Below, piece by piece: positions 25,304 through 34,082 of a DNA stretch of 64,000 bases; the first letter of the stretch is position 1, and every line of letters starts with the position of its first letter. Source of the DNA: Sphingomonas aerophila (GTDB taxonomy: Bacteria > Pseudomonadota > Alphaproteobacteria > Sphingomonadales > Sphingomonadaceae); assembly GCF_014199305.1 (NCBI RefSeq), contig NZ_JACIJK010000007.1, positions 124,001 through 188,000 of the forward strand, in the 5' to 3' direction. Made by a program: the position numbers and the translations under genes. The notes beneath the pieces are model-generated. The model saw only the letters and a list, made by a program, of their open reading frames with translations, did not search any database and was not told where the DNA came from.

Positions 25304-26341
25304 ATGAAAGGGCAGGTGCTGGCCGAACCGGGACGCGCCACTATTATCGATGTGGGGCGGGCCGCGGGCGTGTCTGCCAAGACCGTGTCGCGCGTGTTCA
25401 ACGGCGAACGTTATGTCAGCGAAGGCGTCGCGCAGCGCGTTCGCGAGGCAGCGGCGGCGCTCAACTACCACCCCAACATGCTCGCCCGTGCGCTGGTAAG
25501 CCGCCGATCGCATCTCATCGGGCTGGTCTATGAACGGCCGTCCCCGTCCTATGTCGTTGACCTGCAAGAAGGCGTGCTCGCCCGGCTGAAGGATGAGCGG
25601 TATCGGCTGGTGGTGATCCCGGTCGCGTCAATGTCAGAGCGTGCCGCTGAAGTGGTCGGCCTGCTCCGCTCCGCAGCGCTCGACGGAGTCGTGCTGGCGC
25701 CCCCTGCGTCCGACGACCCTCGCATCCTGGCCGATCTGGCCGCGGCCGGCATCCGATCGGCCCGGATTGCGCCCACGCGGGACATCGAAGCGGCACCCAG
25801 CAACCTGATCGACGACATCTCTGCCGCGCGTGAGATCGCTGCCTATGTGCTGGGCCTGGGGCATCGCGACGTCGCGGTGATCCTCGGCGACCCGACTCAT
25901 GCGGCCACTGATATGCGGCTGGCCGGATACCGGCAGGCGTTCGCGGCGGCGGGGGTGGAGATGGCCGAGGACCTGATCGGGCAGGGCGCGTTCTCGCACG
26001 AAACCGGCTATGCGGCTGCGGCAGCACTGCTGGCCGGCCCCCGGCGTTTTACCGCGATTCTGGCGCAGAATGACGACATGGCGGTTGGAGCGTTGCTCGC
26101 CGCGAGGGAGGCTGGGCTGCGCGTGCCGGAGGACCTGTCGATCATCGGTTTCGACGATTCGGAAGTGTCTCGGATCAGCTGGCCGCGGATCACCACCATC
26201 CGTCAGCCGGTGTTCGACATGGCTGTCGCGGCCGCCGACATGGTGATCGCGCAGCTGGAAGGCAGGGAGCCCCGGCGCCGTGTCCAGCATGCCCATCAGC
26301 TCATCATCCGTGAGTCCGTCGCGCCCCCTCCAGCGGGCTGA
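25304..26341 (+). CDS. LacI-family transcriptional regulator
   Basis: The 345-residue protein has an N-terminal helix-turn-helix (TIIDVGRAAGVSAKTVSRVF, about residues 13-32) and the hinge NYHPNMLARALVSRRS. A periplasmic-binding-protein-like effector domain follows, with GLGHRDVAVILGDP and ELSIIGFDD-like DLSIIGFDDSEVSRISWPRI. The sensor is the sugar-binding type, so the ligand is most likely a carbohydrate, though this cannot be named. It lies 111 bp after paoC on the same strand and could regulate itself, paoABC or distant sugar genes. I saw no convincing operator in the gap. Confidence 0.88.
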   Translation: MKGQVLAEPGRATIIDVGRAAGVSAKTVSRVFNGERYVSEGVAQRVREAAAALNYHPNMLARALVSRRSHLIGLVYERPSPSYVVDLQEGVLARLKDERYRLVVIPVASMSERAAEVVGLLRSAALDGVVLAPPASDDPRILADLAAAGIRSARIAPTRDIEAAPSNLIDDISAAREIAAYVLGLGHRDVAVILGDPTHAATDMRLAGYRQAFAAAGVEMAEDLIGQGAFSHETGYAAAAALLAGPRRFTAILAQNDDMAVGALLAAREAGLRVPEDLSIIGFDDSEVSRISWPRITTIRQPVFDMAVAAADMVIAQLEGREPRRRVQHAHQLIIRESVAPPPAG

Positions 26342-26368
26342 GCGGAACATAGCCCGTCCGGCAGGCAT

Positions 26369-27718
26369 ATGTCGGTGATGAACGATGATGATGTTTCCGC
26401 GGAGGCCGGCGAAGAGGCGGGCCGTGCGGTTCCAAGCGGGCGCCTGGCGCGCCTGGGGGGCTTTGGTCGCCTGGCCGGGGGCGTCGCTGGCGGGATGATC
26501 GCTGAGGGGGCGCGGCGGCTGGCTGCGGGCGAGCGGCCGCGCATGGGTGACCTTTTGCTGACTCCGGGCAACGCGGCCCGCGTCGCGGATCGTCTGTCGC
26601 ACCTGCGCGGCGCGGCGATGAAAATGGGGCAGATGATCTCGATGGACGCGGGCGACCTGCTGCCGCCTGAACTGTCGACGCTGCTCGCCCGGTTGCGCAA
26701 CCAGGCGTACCGGATGCCGCCAGCCCAATTGGCGCAGGTGCTCAGCAAGGAATGGGGTGCGGACTGGCGCCGCCGCTTTCGCTACTTCGATGCGGCTCCC
26801 GTCGCGGCCGCTTCGATCGGACAGGTTCACCGGGCGACCTTGCCCGATGGTCGCTTGCTTGCGGTCAAAGTGCAGTATCCGGGCGTGCGGGAAAGCATCG
26901 ACGCCGATGTCGACAATGTCGCGACCCTGCTGCGCGTATCCGGATTGCTGCCGAGCAGCCTCGACCTGAAACCGCTGCTTGCCGAGGCAAAGCGCCAATT
27001 GGCCGAGGAGGCGGACTATCGGCGTGAGGGTGCCGAGATGACGCGCTATGCCGAGCGGCTGGCGGGCGACCCGCGCTATGTGGTCCCCGAACTGGTGCCC
27101 GAATTGACCACCGATCGGGTGCTGGCGATGACATTCGTCGAGGGTCGCGCGGTGGAGACGCTGGCCGACGCGCCCCAGGAAACGCGCGACCAGGCAGTGA
27201 CGGCGCTGATCGAACTGGTTCTTGCCGAACTGTTCCGCTTCGGCGTGATGCAGACCGATCCCAATTTCGCGAACTATCGCTGGCAGCCGGAGACGGGACG
27301 GCTCGTCCTGCTCGACTTTGGCGCGGCGCGACCGGTGCCGAAGGAAACTGTGGCAGCGTATCGCGCGCTGGGTCAGGCCGGCCTGTCGGGCAACGCGGAC
27401 GCGATCCGGGAGGCGGCAATCGGGGCCGGGTTCCTGGGCGAGGCGGCGGTTGCAGCGCACCGGCCCTCGGTGGACCGCATCATCGCCGCGGTCCAGGCGA
27501 CGATTGCCAGGCCGGGGCCGTTCGACTTCGGCGACCGTGCCTTTGTCCCGGTTGTTCGAGAGGAGGCGCGTGTCATGCTCGCGGATCGCGACACCTGGCA
27601 TGTGCCGCCCATCGAAACCCTGTTCGTGCAGCGGAAAGTCAGCGGCACAGCGCTGCTGGCCGCGCGCCTTTCCGCGCGGGTCGACATATTGGGACTGGTC
27701 GCGCGCGCTTTAGCTTAG
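26369..27718 (+). CDS. ABC1/UbiB-family atypical kinase (AarF-like)
   Basis: The 449-residue protein of the ABC1 (ADCK/UbiB) family has the KxGQ motif (KMGQ, residues 85-88), which controls nucleotide access. It also has the Ala-rich loop AAASIGQVH, the ATP Lys in LLAVKVQYPG (Lys167) and the metal-binding LVLLDFGAAR. Family members support ubiquinone synthesis or quinone/lipid handling by ATP binding. It lacks the C-terminal transmembrane pair of canonical UbiB, so it resembles soluble AarF-like paralogues. It converges with, and overlaps by 9 bases, the aminotransferase gene. Confidence 0.85.
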   Translation: MSVMNDDDVSAEAGEEAGRAVPSGRLARLGGFGRLAGGVAGGMIAEGARRLAAGERPRMGDLLLTPGNAARVADRLSHLRGAAMKMGQMISMDAGDLLPPELSTLLARLRNQAYRMPPAQLAQVLSKEWGADWRRRFRYFDAAPVAAASIGQVHRATLPDGRLLAVKVQYPGVRESIDADVDNVATLLRVSGLLPSSLDLKPLLAEAKRQLAEEADYRREGAEMTRYAERLAGDPRYVVPELVPELTTDRVLAMTFVEGRAVETLADAPQETRDQAVTALIELVLAELFRFGVMQTDPNFANYRWQPETGRLVLLDFGAARPVPKETVAAYRALGQAGLSGNADAIREAAIGAGFLGEAAVAAHRPSVDRIIAAVQATIARPGPFDFGDRAFVPVVREEARVMLADRDTWHVPPIETLFVQRKVSGTALLAARLSARVDILGLVARALA

Positions 27719-28945
27719 CTCGGCCAGTGCTTCGAGAAGGCGGTCGACCTCCGCGGCGGTGTTGTAGTGGCACAGGCCGACCCGGACGAGGCCACCCGTC
27801 TCCTCCAACCCCAGCGCAGCCACGGCTTCAACCGCATAGAAATGCCCAGACCAGGCAAAGATACCCCGGTCGGCCAGGTGCTGGGCCACATCGCCAGGCG
27901 AGTGACCGGCCACGGTAAAGGCGAAGGTCGGGACGCGACCGTCTACCGTGTCGGGGCCGTACAGCCGCACGCTGTTCAGCCGGCGCAGGCCGGCGAGTAG
28001 CCGGTCCCCCAACTCTCGCTCATAAGCGACGCAGCCTTCCATCGCCGCGACCAACCTGTCCCGGCGCGAGGTGCCGCCGCCAAGCTCCCCGCCCAGCCAG
28101 GCCAGATACTCGATGGTTGCCAGCGTGCCTGCCTGTGCCTCGAACGACGGCGTGCCCGTTTCCAGTCGTATCGCGGCCGGCCAGGTTGCGGCGGGACGGA
28201 CCTTGTAGGCGGACAGCGCCCCCCATCGCTCCGCACGGCCCCACAGAACGCCTGCATGCGGCCCGAAGAACTTGTAGGGCGAACAGGCGAGGAAATCGCA
28301 GCCGATCGCGCGGACATCAACCGCGATGTGCGGCACGGACTGCACCGCATCAACAAACACCAGCGCCGGGGAATGCTGGCGCACGAGGCTGACGATTGTG
28401 GGCAGGTCGTTGAGCGTGCCCAACGCATTGCTCGCGCCACCTACCGCGACCAGGCGGGTACGGTCGTTCAGCAGCCCGGGCAGCTGGTCGAGACACAGCC
28501 GTCCGGTGTCCGCGTCGAACGGCAGCCAGCGCACCGTGACGTCGCGATCCTGGGCCGCCAGCAGCCAGGGCGCGACATTGGCATCGTGGTCCAGCCTGGT
28601 CAGCACCACCTCGTCCCCCTCGCGCCAGTCACGGGCGAGCGCGCGCGACAGCGACAGGGTGAGCGTGGTCATGTTGGGCCCGAACGCGATCTCGTCCGGT
28701 TCCCCGCCCAGCAGGTCGGCCATCGCGGCATGTGCTGCCCGGGTTGTCGCGTCCGTCGTGATCGACGTGGCAAAGCGCCCGCCAGCGTTGGCAGTGCCGC
28801 CCAGCAGGTGTCCGGCCATCGCCTGAATCGCGTCGACGCACGCCTGGGTGCCCCCGGGCGCGTCGAAATAGATGCGGGGCTGACCCCCATCGGTCACCGA
28901 CAGGGCGGGGAAGCGCGCACGCACGGCATCGATGGGAAAGGTCAT
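27710..28945 (-). CDS. class V aminotransferase, cysteine desulfurase-like
   Basis: The 411-residue fold-type I PLP enzyme has the cofactor Asp in LVFVDAVQSVPH (Asp199) and the PLP Lys in ACSPYKFFGPHAG (Lys225). It begins MTFPIDAVRARFPALS at 28945; the longer frame to 28993 lacks support. It belongs to the SufS/CsdA-like group annotated as cysteine desulfurase-like. The mobile catalytic Cys loop of real desulfurases (RxGxxC) is not evident: the equivalent region reads GIFAWSGHFYAVEAV. It may therefore be an aminotransferase or lyase rather than a sulfur donor. No suf genes are adjacent. Confidence 0.8.
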   Translation of the reverse strand: MTFPIDAVRARFPALSVTDGGQPRIYFDAPGGTQACVDAIQAMAGHLLGGTANAGGRFATSITTDATTRAAHAAMADLLGGEPDEIAFGPNMTTLTLSLSRALARDWREGDEVVLTRLDHDANVAPWLLAAQDRDVTVRWLPFDADTGRLCLDQLPGLLNDRTRLVAVGGASNALGTLNDLPTIVSLVRQHSPALVFVDAVQSVPHIAVDVRAIGCDFLACSPYKFFGPHAGVLWGRAERWGALSAYKVRPAATWPAAIRLETGTPSFEAQAGTLATIEYLAWLGGELGGGTSRRDRLVAAMEGCVAYERELGDRLLAGLRRLNSVRLYGPDTVDGRVPTFAFTVAGHSPGDVAQHLADRGIFAWSGHFYAVEAVAALGLEETGGLVRVGLCHYNTAAEVDRLLEALAELS

Positions 28946-29064
28946 GAATGGCGTCCTATGGGGCGGATCGATGCAGGGCCGATGCCCAACCACTCTACCT
29001 TTCGCAACGGCGCAAAGTTGTTGTGGTCAGCCGCGGCGGTTGTCCGGTCTGCCGCCCGCGCTCA

Positions 29065-29991
29065 CTACGCCGCGACCGGCATCGCCTCATCCCGCTTCAG
29101 ACGGGTCGGGATCACGAGGTGCCGGATGAAGTTGACGATCTCGGTCCGCCGGCGATCGGTCTCGGCGAACTCGTGGTCGACTCCCAGGTGCCAGCGAAGG
29201 TCCAGCCGGTCGGGCCGGGTATCGAGTGCGTCGATCATCGCTGCTCGGTCCGCGACGGCATCGGTCGTCAGCGCCAGGCCTGCTTCGACGATGTCGTCCG
29301 CATCGCGCCGTAGGGCCGCCGCGATCTCCGCCAAAGACAGCTCGGGGTGGTATTGGACACCCCAGAATATTCCCGCATCATGGCGGATCTCGACCGCCTG
29401 GATCCGGCTGACGCCGTTTCCTGCGAGCAGGGTCGAATGGGGTGGCAGCTCTTCCACCTCGTCACCATGCATGGCCGGCGCGTCCCACGCCGGCCCGCGC
29501 CCATCGAACAGGGGGTGGTTAAGCCCCTCCCCGTACCGGGCAATGCGGCGCGCGATTCCGGCCTCTTGCCGTTCCATGGAGCGGACACGCCCGCCCGCGG
29601 CAGCAATCGCCAACTGCAATCCCGCGCAGGAGCCAAAGCTCGGCACGCCGGCTGCGAAGACGCGCCGCATGAAGTCGATCTGGCGGCGGGTGGCGGGGCT
29701 GTCGTCATAAATGTGCAGGGGCGATCCGGTGACGAACACCGCATCCCAGCCACGGATGGCGTCGCGATCGGGCAGCGCTGCATCCTCGTCGGCGGGCGCG
29801 ACCCGGTCGCAGGCACAGCCGGGCGCCAGTTGCTCCAGGGTCGCACTATAACTCTCGCCCGAACTTTTCCCGACACGCTCTCGGCGCCGATCACGCTGTT
29901 CGGCCGTTTCGCTTTCAATGACCAGGAATCGGAGCGGTGGCGCATCGGCCAGTGGACTGGGTGAGGGCATGGCCGGCAAACGATCCGGCAT
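29065..29991 (-). CDS. class I glutamine amidotransferase-like protein
   Basis: The 308-residue protein has an N-terminal class I amidotransferase domain with nucleophile Cys122 in PSFGSCAGLQLA and the His215/Glu217 pair in FWGVQYHPELS. VFVTGSPLHIYDD supplies the oxyanion-strand region. Stand-alone members of this type are annotated as GMP-synthase-like and may hydrolyse gamma-glutamyl compounds. The roughly 85-residue C-terminal part is helical and not from a known synthetase. The start could also be the ATG at 29970. It is divergent from cyoA across a gap of about 86 bp. Confidence 0.82.
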   Translation of the reverse strand: MPDRLPAMPSPSPLADAPPLRFLVIESETAEQRDRRRERVGKSSGESYSATLEQLAPGCACDRVAPADEDAALPDRDAIRGWDAVFVTGSPLHIYDDSPATRRQIDFMRRVFAAGVPSFGSCAGLQLAIAAAGGRVRSMERQEAGIARRIARYGEGLNHPLFDGRGPAWDAPAMHGDEVEELPPHSTLLAGNGVSRIQAVEIRHDAGIFWGVQYHPELSLAEIAAALRRDADDIVEAGLALTTDAVADRAAMIDALDTRPDRLDLRWHLGVDHEFAETDRRRTEIVNFIRHLVIPTRLKRDEAMPVAA

Positions 29992-30077
29992 GGCCCAGGG
30001 TCCGTTGAACCAAGGGGAGACGCGGAAACTTGTCTCAGGTTGATCGAGGTTTCTGGCGGCGTAGCGGCGGGGGGCGT

Positions 30078-30998
30078 ATGCCCGTCGCCATGCGAAGCCG
30101 CTTCTCCCGTTCGGGCATGCGGGTCTGCCTTGCGGCGGGCATGGTGCTGGTCCTGTCCGCGTGTAGCGGTGGCATCATGGACCCTGCCGGGCCGGTCGCA
30201 GCAGGGGAGCGCACGATCATGCTCGACGCGCTCGCCATCATGCTGGCGATCGTGCTGCCGACCATGGCGGCAACGGTGGCGTTCGCCTGGTGGTATCGTG
30301 CCGGGAACAAGCGCGCGACCTATCGGCCCGACTTCGTGCATTCCGGGCGTATCGAGCTGATCGTTTGGTCGATCCCGTTGCTGACGATCATGTTCCTGGG
30401 GGGCGTGATCTGGGTCGGAAGCCACCGCCTTGACCCCGCCCGCCCGCTGGAGAGCCGGGTACGGCCGCTGGAGGTGCAGGTTGTCTCGCTGGACTGGAAG
30501 TGGCTGTTCATCTACCCTCAACAGGGTGTCGCCTCGGTCAACCGGCTGATCATCCCGGCCGGCGTGCCGGTGCATTTCGAGCTGACGTCCGCCAGCGTGC
30601 TGAACACCTTTTTCGTGCATCAGCTTGGCAGCCAGATCTACACCATGAACGGGATGCGTTCGCAGCTGAACCTGCAGGCGGACCGTCCGGGACGATATTA
30701 CGGCCAGTCGGCGCATTTTTCGGGCGACGGCTTTTCCGACATGAACTTCTGGACGATGGCGGTGCCGGTTGGCCAGTTCAATAATTGGGCAGCGGCGGCG
30801 CGCGGCAATGGGCCGGTACTCAGCGCCGCGAACTACCGGCAATTCGCGCGACAAAGCCAGGGCGTGAAGCCGTTCACCTTCCGCGCCGTGCAGCCCGGCC
30901 TGTTCGATGCGGTGGTGAGGCAGCAACTGCCGCCCGCGCCCGGCCCCGAAACGGGCCGCGGTGGCCACACGATGACCTCTCCCGGAGACGCGCACTGA
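30078..30998 (+). CDS. cyoA: cytochrome o ubiquinol oxidase subunit II
   Basis: The 306-residue lipoprotein has a signal ending in LVLSAC (Cys29), then two transmembrane helices and a cupredoxin domain with VVSLDWKWLFIYPQQGVASV and SVLNTFFVHQLGSQIYTMNG. The Cu-A ligands of cytochrome c oxidases are missing, as expected for a quinol oxidase. Start codons are ambiguous: ATG at 30078 after a G-rich stretch, ATG at 30090, or TTG at 30030. It starts a four-gene operon with all junctions overlapping (stop/start TGATG or ATGA). It sits on the periplasmic face of the inner membrane. Confidence 0.88.
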   Translation: MPVAMRSRFSRSGMRVCLAAGMVLVLSACSGGIMDPAGPVAAGERTIMLDALAIMLAIVLPTMAATVAFAWWYRAGNKRATYRPDFVHSGRIELIVWSIPLLTIMFLGGVIWVGSHRLDPARPLESRVRPLEVQVVSLDWKWLFIYPQQGVASVNRLIIPAGVPVHFELTSASVLNTFFVHQLGSQIYTMNGMRSQLNLQADRPGRYYGQSAHFSGDGFSDMNFWTMAVPVGQFNNWAAAARGNGPVLSAANYRQFARQSQGVKPFTFRAVQPGLFDAVVRQQLPPAPGPETGRGGHTMTSPGDAH

Positions 30999-33001
30999 TG
31001 TTCGGCAAGCTCGACTGGAGCGCGATACCCTTTGACCAGCCCATCCCGCTGATCGCTGCCGCGGCGATCGGCGTCATCCTGGCCGCCGTGCTCGGCTGGA
31101 TCACGGTGAAGGGGCACTGGCCCTATCTGTGGAACGAATGGATCACGTCCGTCGACCACAAGCGCATTGGCGTCATGTACGTCATGCTCGGCGTGGTGAT
31201 GCTCGTTCGCGGGTTCAGCGACGTGATGCTGATGCGCACGCACCAGGCGGCCGCGTTCGGGGCAAGCCAGGGCTATCTGCCACCGGAGCATTACAACCAG
31301 ATCTTCTCCGCTCACGGCACCATCATGATCTTTTTCGGGTCGATGCCCTTCATCATCGGGCTGATGAACTTCGTGGTGCCGCTGCAACTGGGCGTGCGTG
31401 ACGTGGCGTTTCCCACGCTGAATTCAGTCAGCTTCTGGTTAACCGCATCGGGCGCGTTGCTGACCAACGTCAGCCTGGTGATCGGGGAGTTCGCCCGGAC
31501 CGGATGGCTGCCTTATGCGCCGCTCAGCGAAACCAGCTACTCGCCCGGCGTCGGCGTCGATTACTACCTGTGGGCGCTGCAGATCGCGGGTGTGGGCACG
31601 TTGATGAGCGGGGTGAACCTGGTCACCACCATTCTCAAGATGCGGGCGCCGGGGATGGGCTACCTGCGAATGCCTATGTTCTGCTGGACGGCGCTTGGGT
31701 CCAACATGCTGATCGTCGCGGCCTTTCCGATCCTGACCGCAACGCTCGCGATGCTGACGCTCGACCGGTACCTCGGCTTTCACTTCTTCACCAACGAAGC
31801 TGGCGGCAACCCGATGATGTTCATGAACCTCATCTGGGCCTGGGGCCATCCGGAGGTATACATCCTGGTGCTGCCCGCGTTCGGCATCTTTTCGGAAGTC
31901 TTCTCGACCTTCTCGTCCAAGCCCTTGTTCGGCTACCGTTCCATGGTGCTGGCGACACTGTTCATCGTCGTGGTCAGCTTCACCGTATGGCTCCACCATT
32001 TCTTCACCATGGGCGCGGGCGGCGACGTGAACGCCTTCTTCGGCATCTCTACCAGCGTGATCGCGGTCGGCACGGGGGTAAAGGTCTTCAACTGGCTGTT
32101 CACCATGTATGGCGGCCGGGTGCGTTTCGATACGCCGATGCTGTGGGCGCTTGCCTTTGTGCTGTACTTTGTGGTGGGCGGCATGACGGGCGTACTGCTT
32201 GCGGTGCCCCCCGCCGACTTCCTGCTCCACAATTCAATGTTCCTGGTTGCACATTTCCACAACGTCATCGTCGGCGGCGTCATCTTTGGCGCGATGGCTG
32301 GCTATGAATATTGGTTTCCCAAGGCCTTCGGCTTCCGCCTTGACGAAGGGTGGGGCAAGCTCGCCTTCTGGCTGACGGTGGTCGGCACGGTCGTGGTGTT
32401 TGGCGCCTTCTACATCGTCGGACTGGAGGGCATGACCCGTCGCCTTCAGCACATCGACAACCTTGCGTGGTACGACTGGATCATGGTCGCCCTGGCCGGC
32501 ACGCTGCTGATCGCGGGTGGCGTACTGGCCCAGATCATGCAGCTCGTCGTGTCGATCCGCCACCGCGACAGGCTGCGTGACGAAACGGGCGACCCCTGGG
32601 ATGGCCGCAGCCTGGAATGGATCACGCCGTCTCCGCCCCCGGTGTTCAACTTTCCCGTCCTGCCCGACGTGCATGGGGAGGAGGCGTATTGGGAGATCAA
32701 GCAACGTGCGATCGAACAACAGCAGCTATCCGAAGTGCCCGATTACCAGCCGATCGAGATGCCGCGAAACAGCCCAACGGGCGTGATCACTGCGTTTTTC
32801 TGCACCTTTGTGGGCTTTGCGCTGATCTGGCACATCTGGTGGCTCGCCGCGCTGGGGCTGGTCGGGGCCTATGTGACTTTCGTCGTGTTTGCCTGGAGGG
32901 ACGAGGTCGAGTTTGAAATTCCCGCCGAGGAAGTGGAACGCATCGATCGTGCCCGTCGCGAAAGCCGGCAGGTGATACTTGAGCGCGGGGCCCCGGCATG
33001 A
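30998..33001 (+). CDS. cyoB: cytochrome o ubiquinol oxidase subunit I
   Basis: The 667-residue haem-copper oxidase core subunit reduces O2 to water and pumps protons. Visible ligands are the low-spin haem His in FSAHGTIMIFF, the Cu-B His and cross-linked Tyr in WGHPEVYILVLP, the two His in HHFFTMG, and the two haem His in VAHFHNVIVGG. The quinol-site stretch RGFSDVMLMR is also conserved. The length matches E. coli CyoB (663). The ATG at 30998 overlaps the cyoA stop by one base, and the stop overlaps cyoC (ATGA). A cyoE haem O synthase gene is not in the window. Confidence 0.95.
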   Translation: MFGKLDWSAIPFDQPIPLIAAAAIGVILAAVLGWITVKGHWPYLWNEWITSVDHKRIGVMYVMLGVVMLVRGFSDVMLMRTHQAAAFGASQGYLPPEHYNQIFSAHGTIMIFFGSMPFIIGLMNFVVPLQLGVRDVAFPTLNSVSFWLTASGALLTNVSLVIGEFARTGWLPYAPLSETSYSPGVGVDYYLWALQIAGVGTLMSGVNLVTTILKMRAPGMGYLRMPMFCWTALGSNMLIVAAFPILTATLAMLTLDRYLGFHFFTNEAGGNPMMFMNLIWAWGHPEVYILVLPAFGIFSEVFSTFSSKPLFGYRSMVLATLFIVVVSFTVWLHHFFTMGAGGDVNAFFGISTSVIAVGTGVKVFNWLFTMYGGRVRFDTPMLWALAFVLYFVVGGMTGVLLAVPPADFLLHNSMFLVAHFHNVIVGGVIFGAMAGYEYWFPKAFGFRLDEGWGKLAFWLTVVGTVVVFGAFYIVGLEGMTRRLQHIDNLAWYDWIMVALAGTLLIAGGVLAQIMQLVVSIRHRDRLRDETGDPWDGRSLEWITPSPPPVFNFPVLPDVHGEEAYWEIKQRAIEQQQLSEVPDYQPIEMPRNSPTGVITAFFCTFVGFALIWHIWWLAALGLVGAYVTFVVFAWRDEVEFEIPAEEVERIDRARRESRQVILERGAPA

Positions 33002-33687
33002 GCGGGGCAACTGCCCAGGCCGGCCGCCAGCATGGCGCCCGTGGGCACGATCCCTATGCGCTGGGCCACGGACACGGGGGCGGTGGCGACCACGAAGCGA
33101 CCGGTCATGGTGAGGGCGGGCCTGCGTCCAAGCGGATCATCACGGGCTACGGCTTCTGGATCTTCCTGCTGTCCGACATCGTCATGTTCTCGGGCTTCTT
33201 CGCCGCCTATGCGGTGCTGGCCGGGGAGACGGCGGGCGGGCCCGGCGGGCGCGAGCTGTTCGAACTGCCCCGCGTCGCGATCGAAACAGCGCTTCTCCTG
33301 CTGTCCAGCTTCACCTGTGGTCTGGGCAGCGTCGCCACAGAACGCCGGTCGGTGTTCTGGACGCAGATCTGGTTGCTGGCCACCGGTCTGCTCGGCGTCG
33401 CCTTCCTGGTGCTGGAGGTGCAGGAGTTCGTGCAAATGGTGGCGGAAGGCGCCGGGCCGCAGCGAAGCGCGTTCCTGTCCGCCTTTTTCGCGCTGGTCGG
33501 CTGCCACGGCCTTCATGTCGGCGTGGGCATATTGTGGCTCGGCACCATGATGGCGCAACTATGGGTCAAGGGGTTCCGCGCGGACATCCTGCGCCGGCTG
33601 CTTTGTTTCAACCTGTTCTGGCACGCGCTCGACATCATATGGGTCGCGTTGTTCACCATCGTCTATTTATTGGGGTCGGGCGCATGA
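32998..33687 (+). CDS. cyoC: cytochrome o ubiquinol oxidase subunit III
   Basis: The 229-residue subunit has five hydrophobic helices, including GFWIFLLSDIVMFSGFFAAY and the late GCHGLHVGVGILWLG, typical of CyoC. The N-terminus before the first helix is unusually long and rich in His and Gly (about 45 residues, with HDPYALGHGHGGGGDHE). The E. coli protein is about 204 residues, so the extra length is this extension. It overlaps cyoB and cyoD by 4 bases each. Confidence 0.92.
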   Translation: MSGATAQAGRQHGARGHDPYALGHGHGGGGDHEATGHGEGGPASKRIITGYGFWIFLLSDIVMFSGFFAAYAVLAGETAGGPGGRELFELPRVAIETALLLLSSFTCGLGSVATERRSVFWTQIWLLATGLLGVAFLVLEVQEFVQMVAEGAGPQRSAFLSAFFALVGCHGLHVGVGILWLGTMMAQLWVKGFRADILRRLLCFNLFWHALDIIWVALFTIVYLLGSGA

Positions 33688-34082
33688 GCGATCACAAGCG
33701 ACTGGATGGAGACCGGAACGATTCAGCCCCCGGGGACGAGGGCGTGAACACGCATGAGCCGCTGAGCGGCGTGAAGGGCTATGCCATCGGCTTGGCGCTG
33801 GCATCGCTGCTGACCGCGGCGGCGTTCATCCTGCCGGGCACCGGGCTGATCTGGGGGCCCGCGATCCCGGCCGCGCTGGTCGTGCTCGCCATCGCTCAGA
33901 TGGGCATCCACCTGGTCTTCTTCCTCCACATCACCACGGGATCAGACAACCAGAACAACGTGATCGCGCTCGCTTTTGGCGTGCTGATCGTCGCATTGGT
34001 GGTGCTGGGGTCGGTGTGGATCATGAACCACCTCCACCACCAGTTGATGACGCCCGCCGACATGATGCGGATGATGCGTTAG
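33684..34082 (+). CDS. cyoD: cytochrome o ubiquinol oxidase subunit IV
   Basis: The 132-residue protein has three hydrophobic segments and the CyoD signature QMGIHLVFFLHI. It begins MSDHKRLDGDRN at the ATGA overlap with cyoC; longer in-frame starts lie inside cyoC and are rejected. Subunit IV helps assemble the oxidase and is not catalytic. Its stop overlaps the convergent glgX stop by 4 bases, so no terminator fits between them. Confidence 0.9.
   Translation: MSDHKRLDGDRNDSAPGDEGVNTHEPLSGVKGYAIGLALASLLTAAAFILPGTGLIWGPAIPAALVVLAIAQMGIHLVFFLHITTGSDNQNNVIALAFGVLIVALVVLGSVWIMNHLHHQLMTPADMMRMMR

Noticed and set aside
25634..27601. 655-codon minus-strand frame spanning the lacI and ABC1 kinase genes
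   Set aside because: It crosses two well-supported plus-strand genes and their gap, with no recognisable protein features.
29268..30995. 575-codon minus-strand frame over the amidotransferase and cyoA genes
   Set aside because: Shadow frame; both real genes show clear catalytic or structural motifs in other frames.
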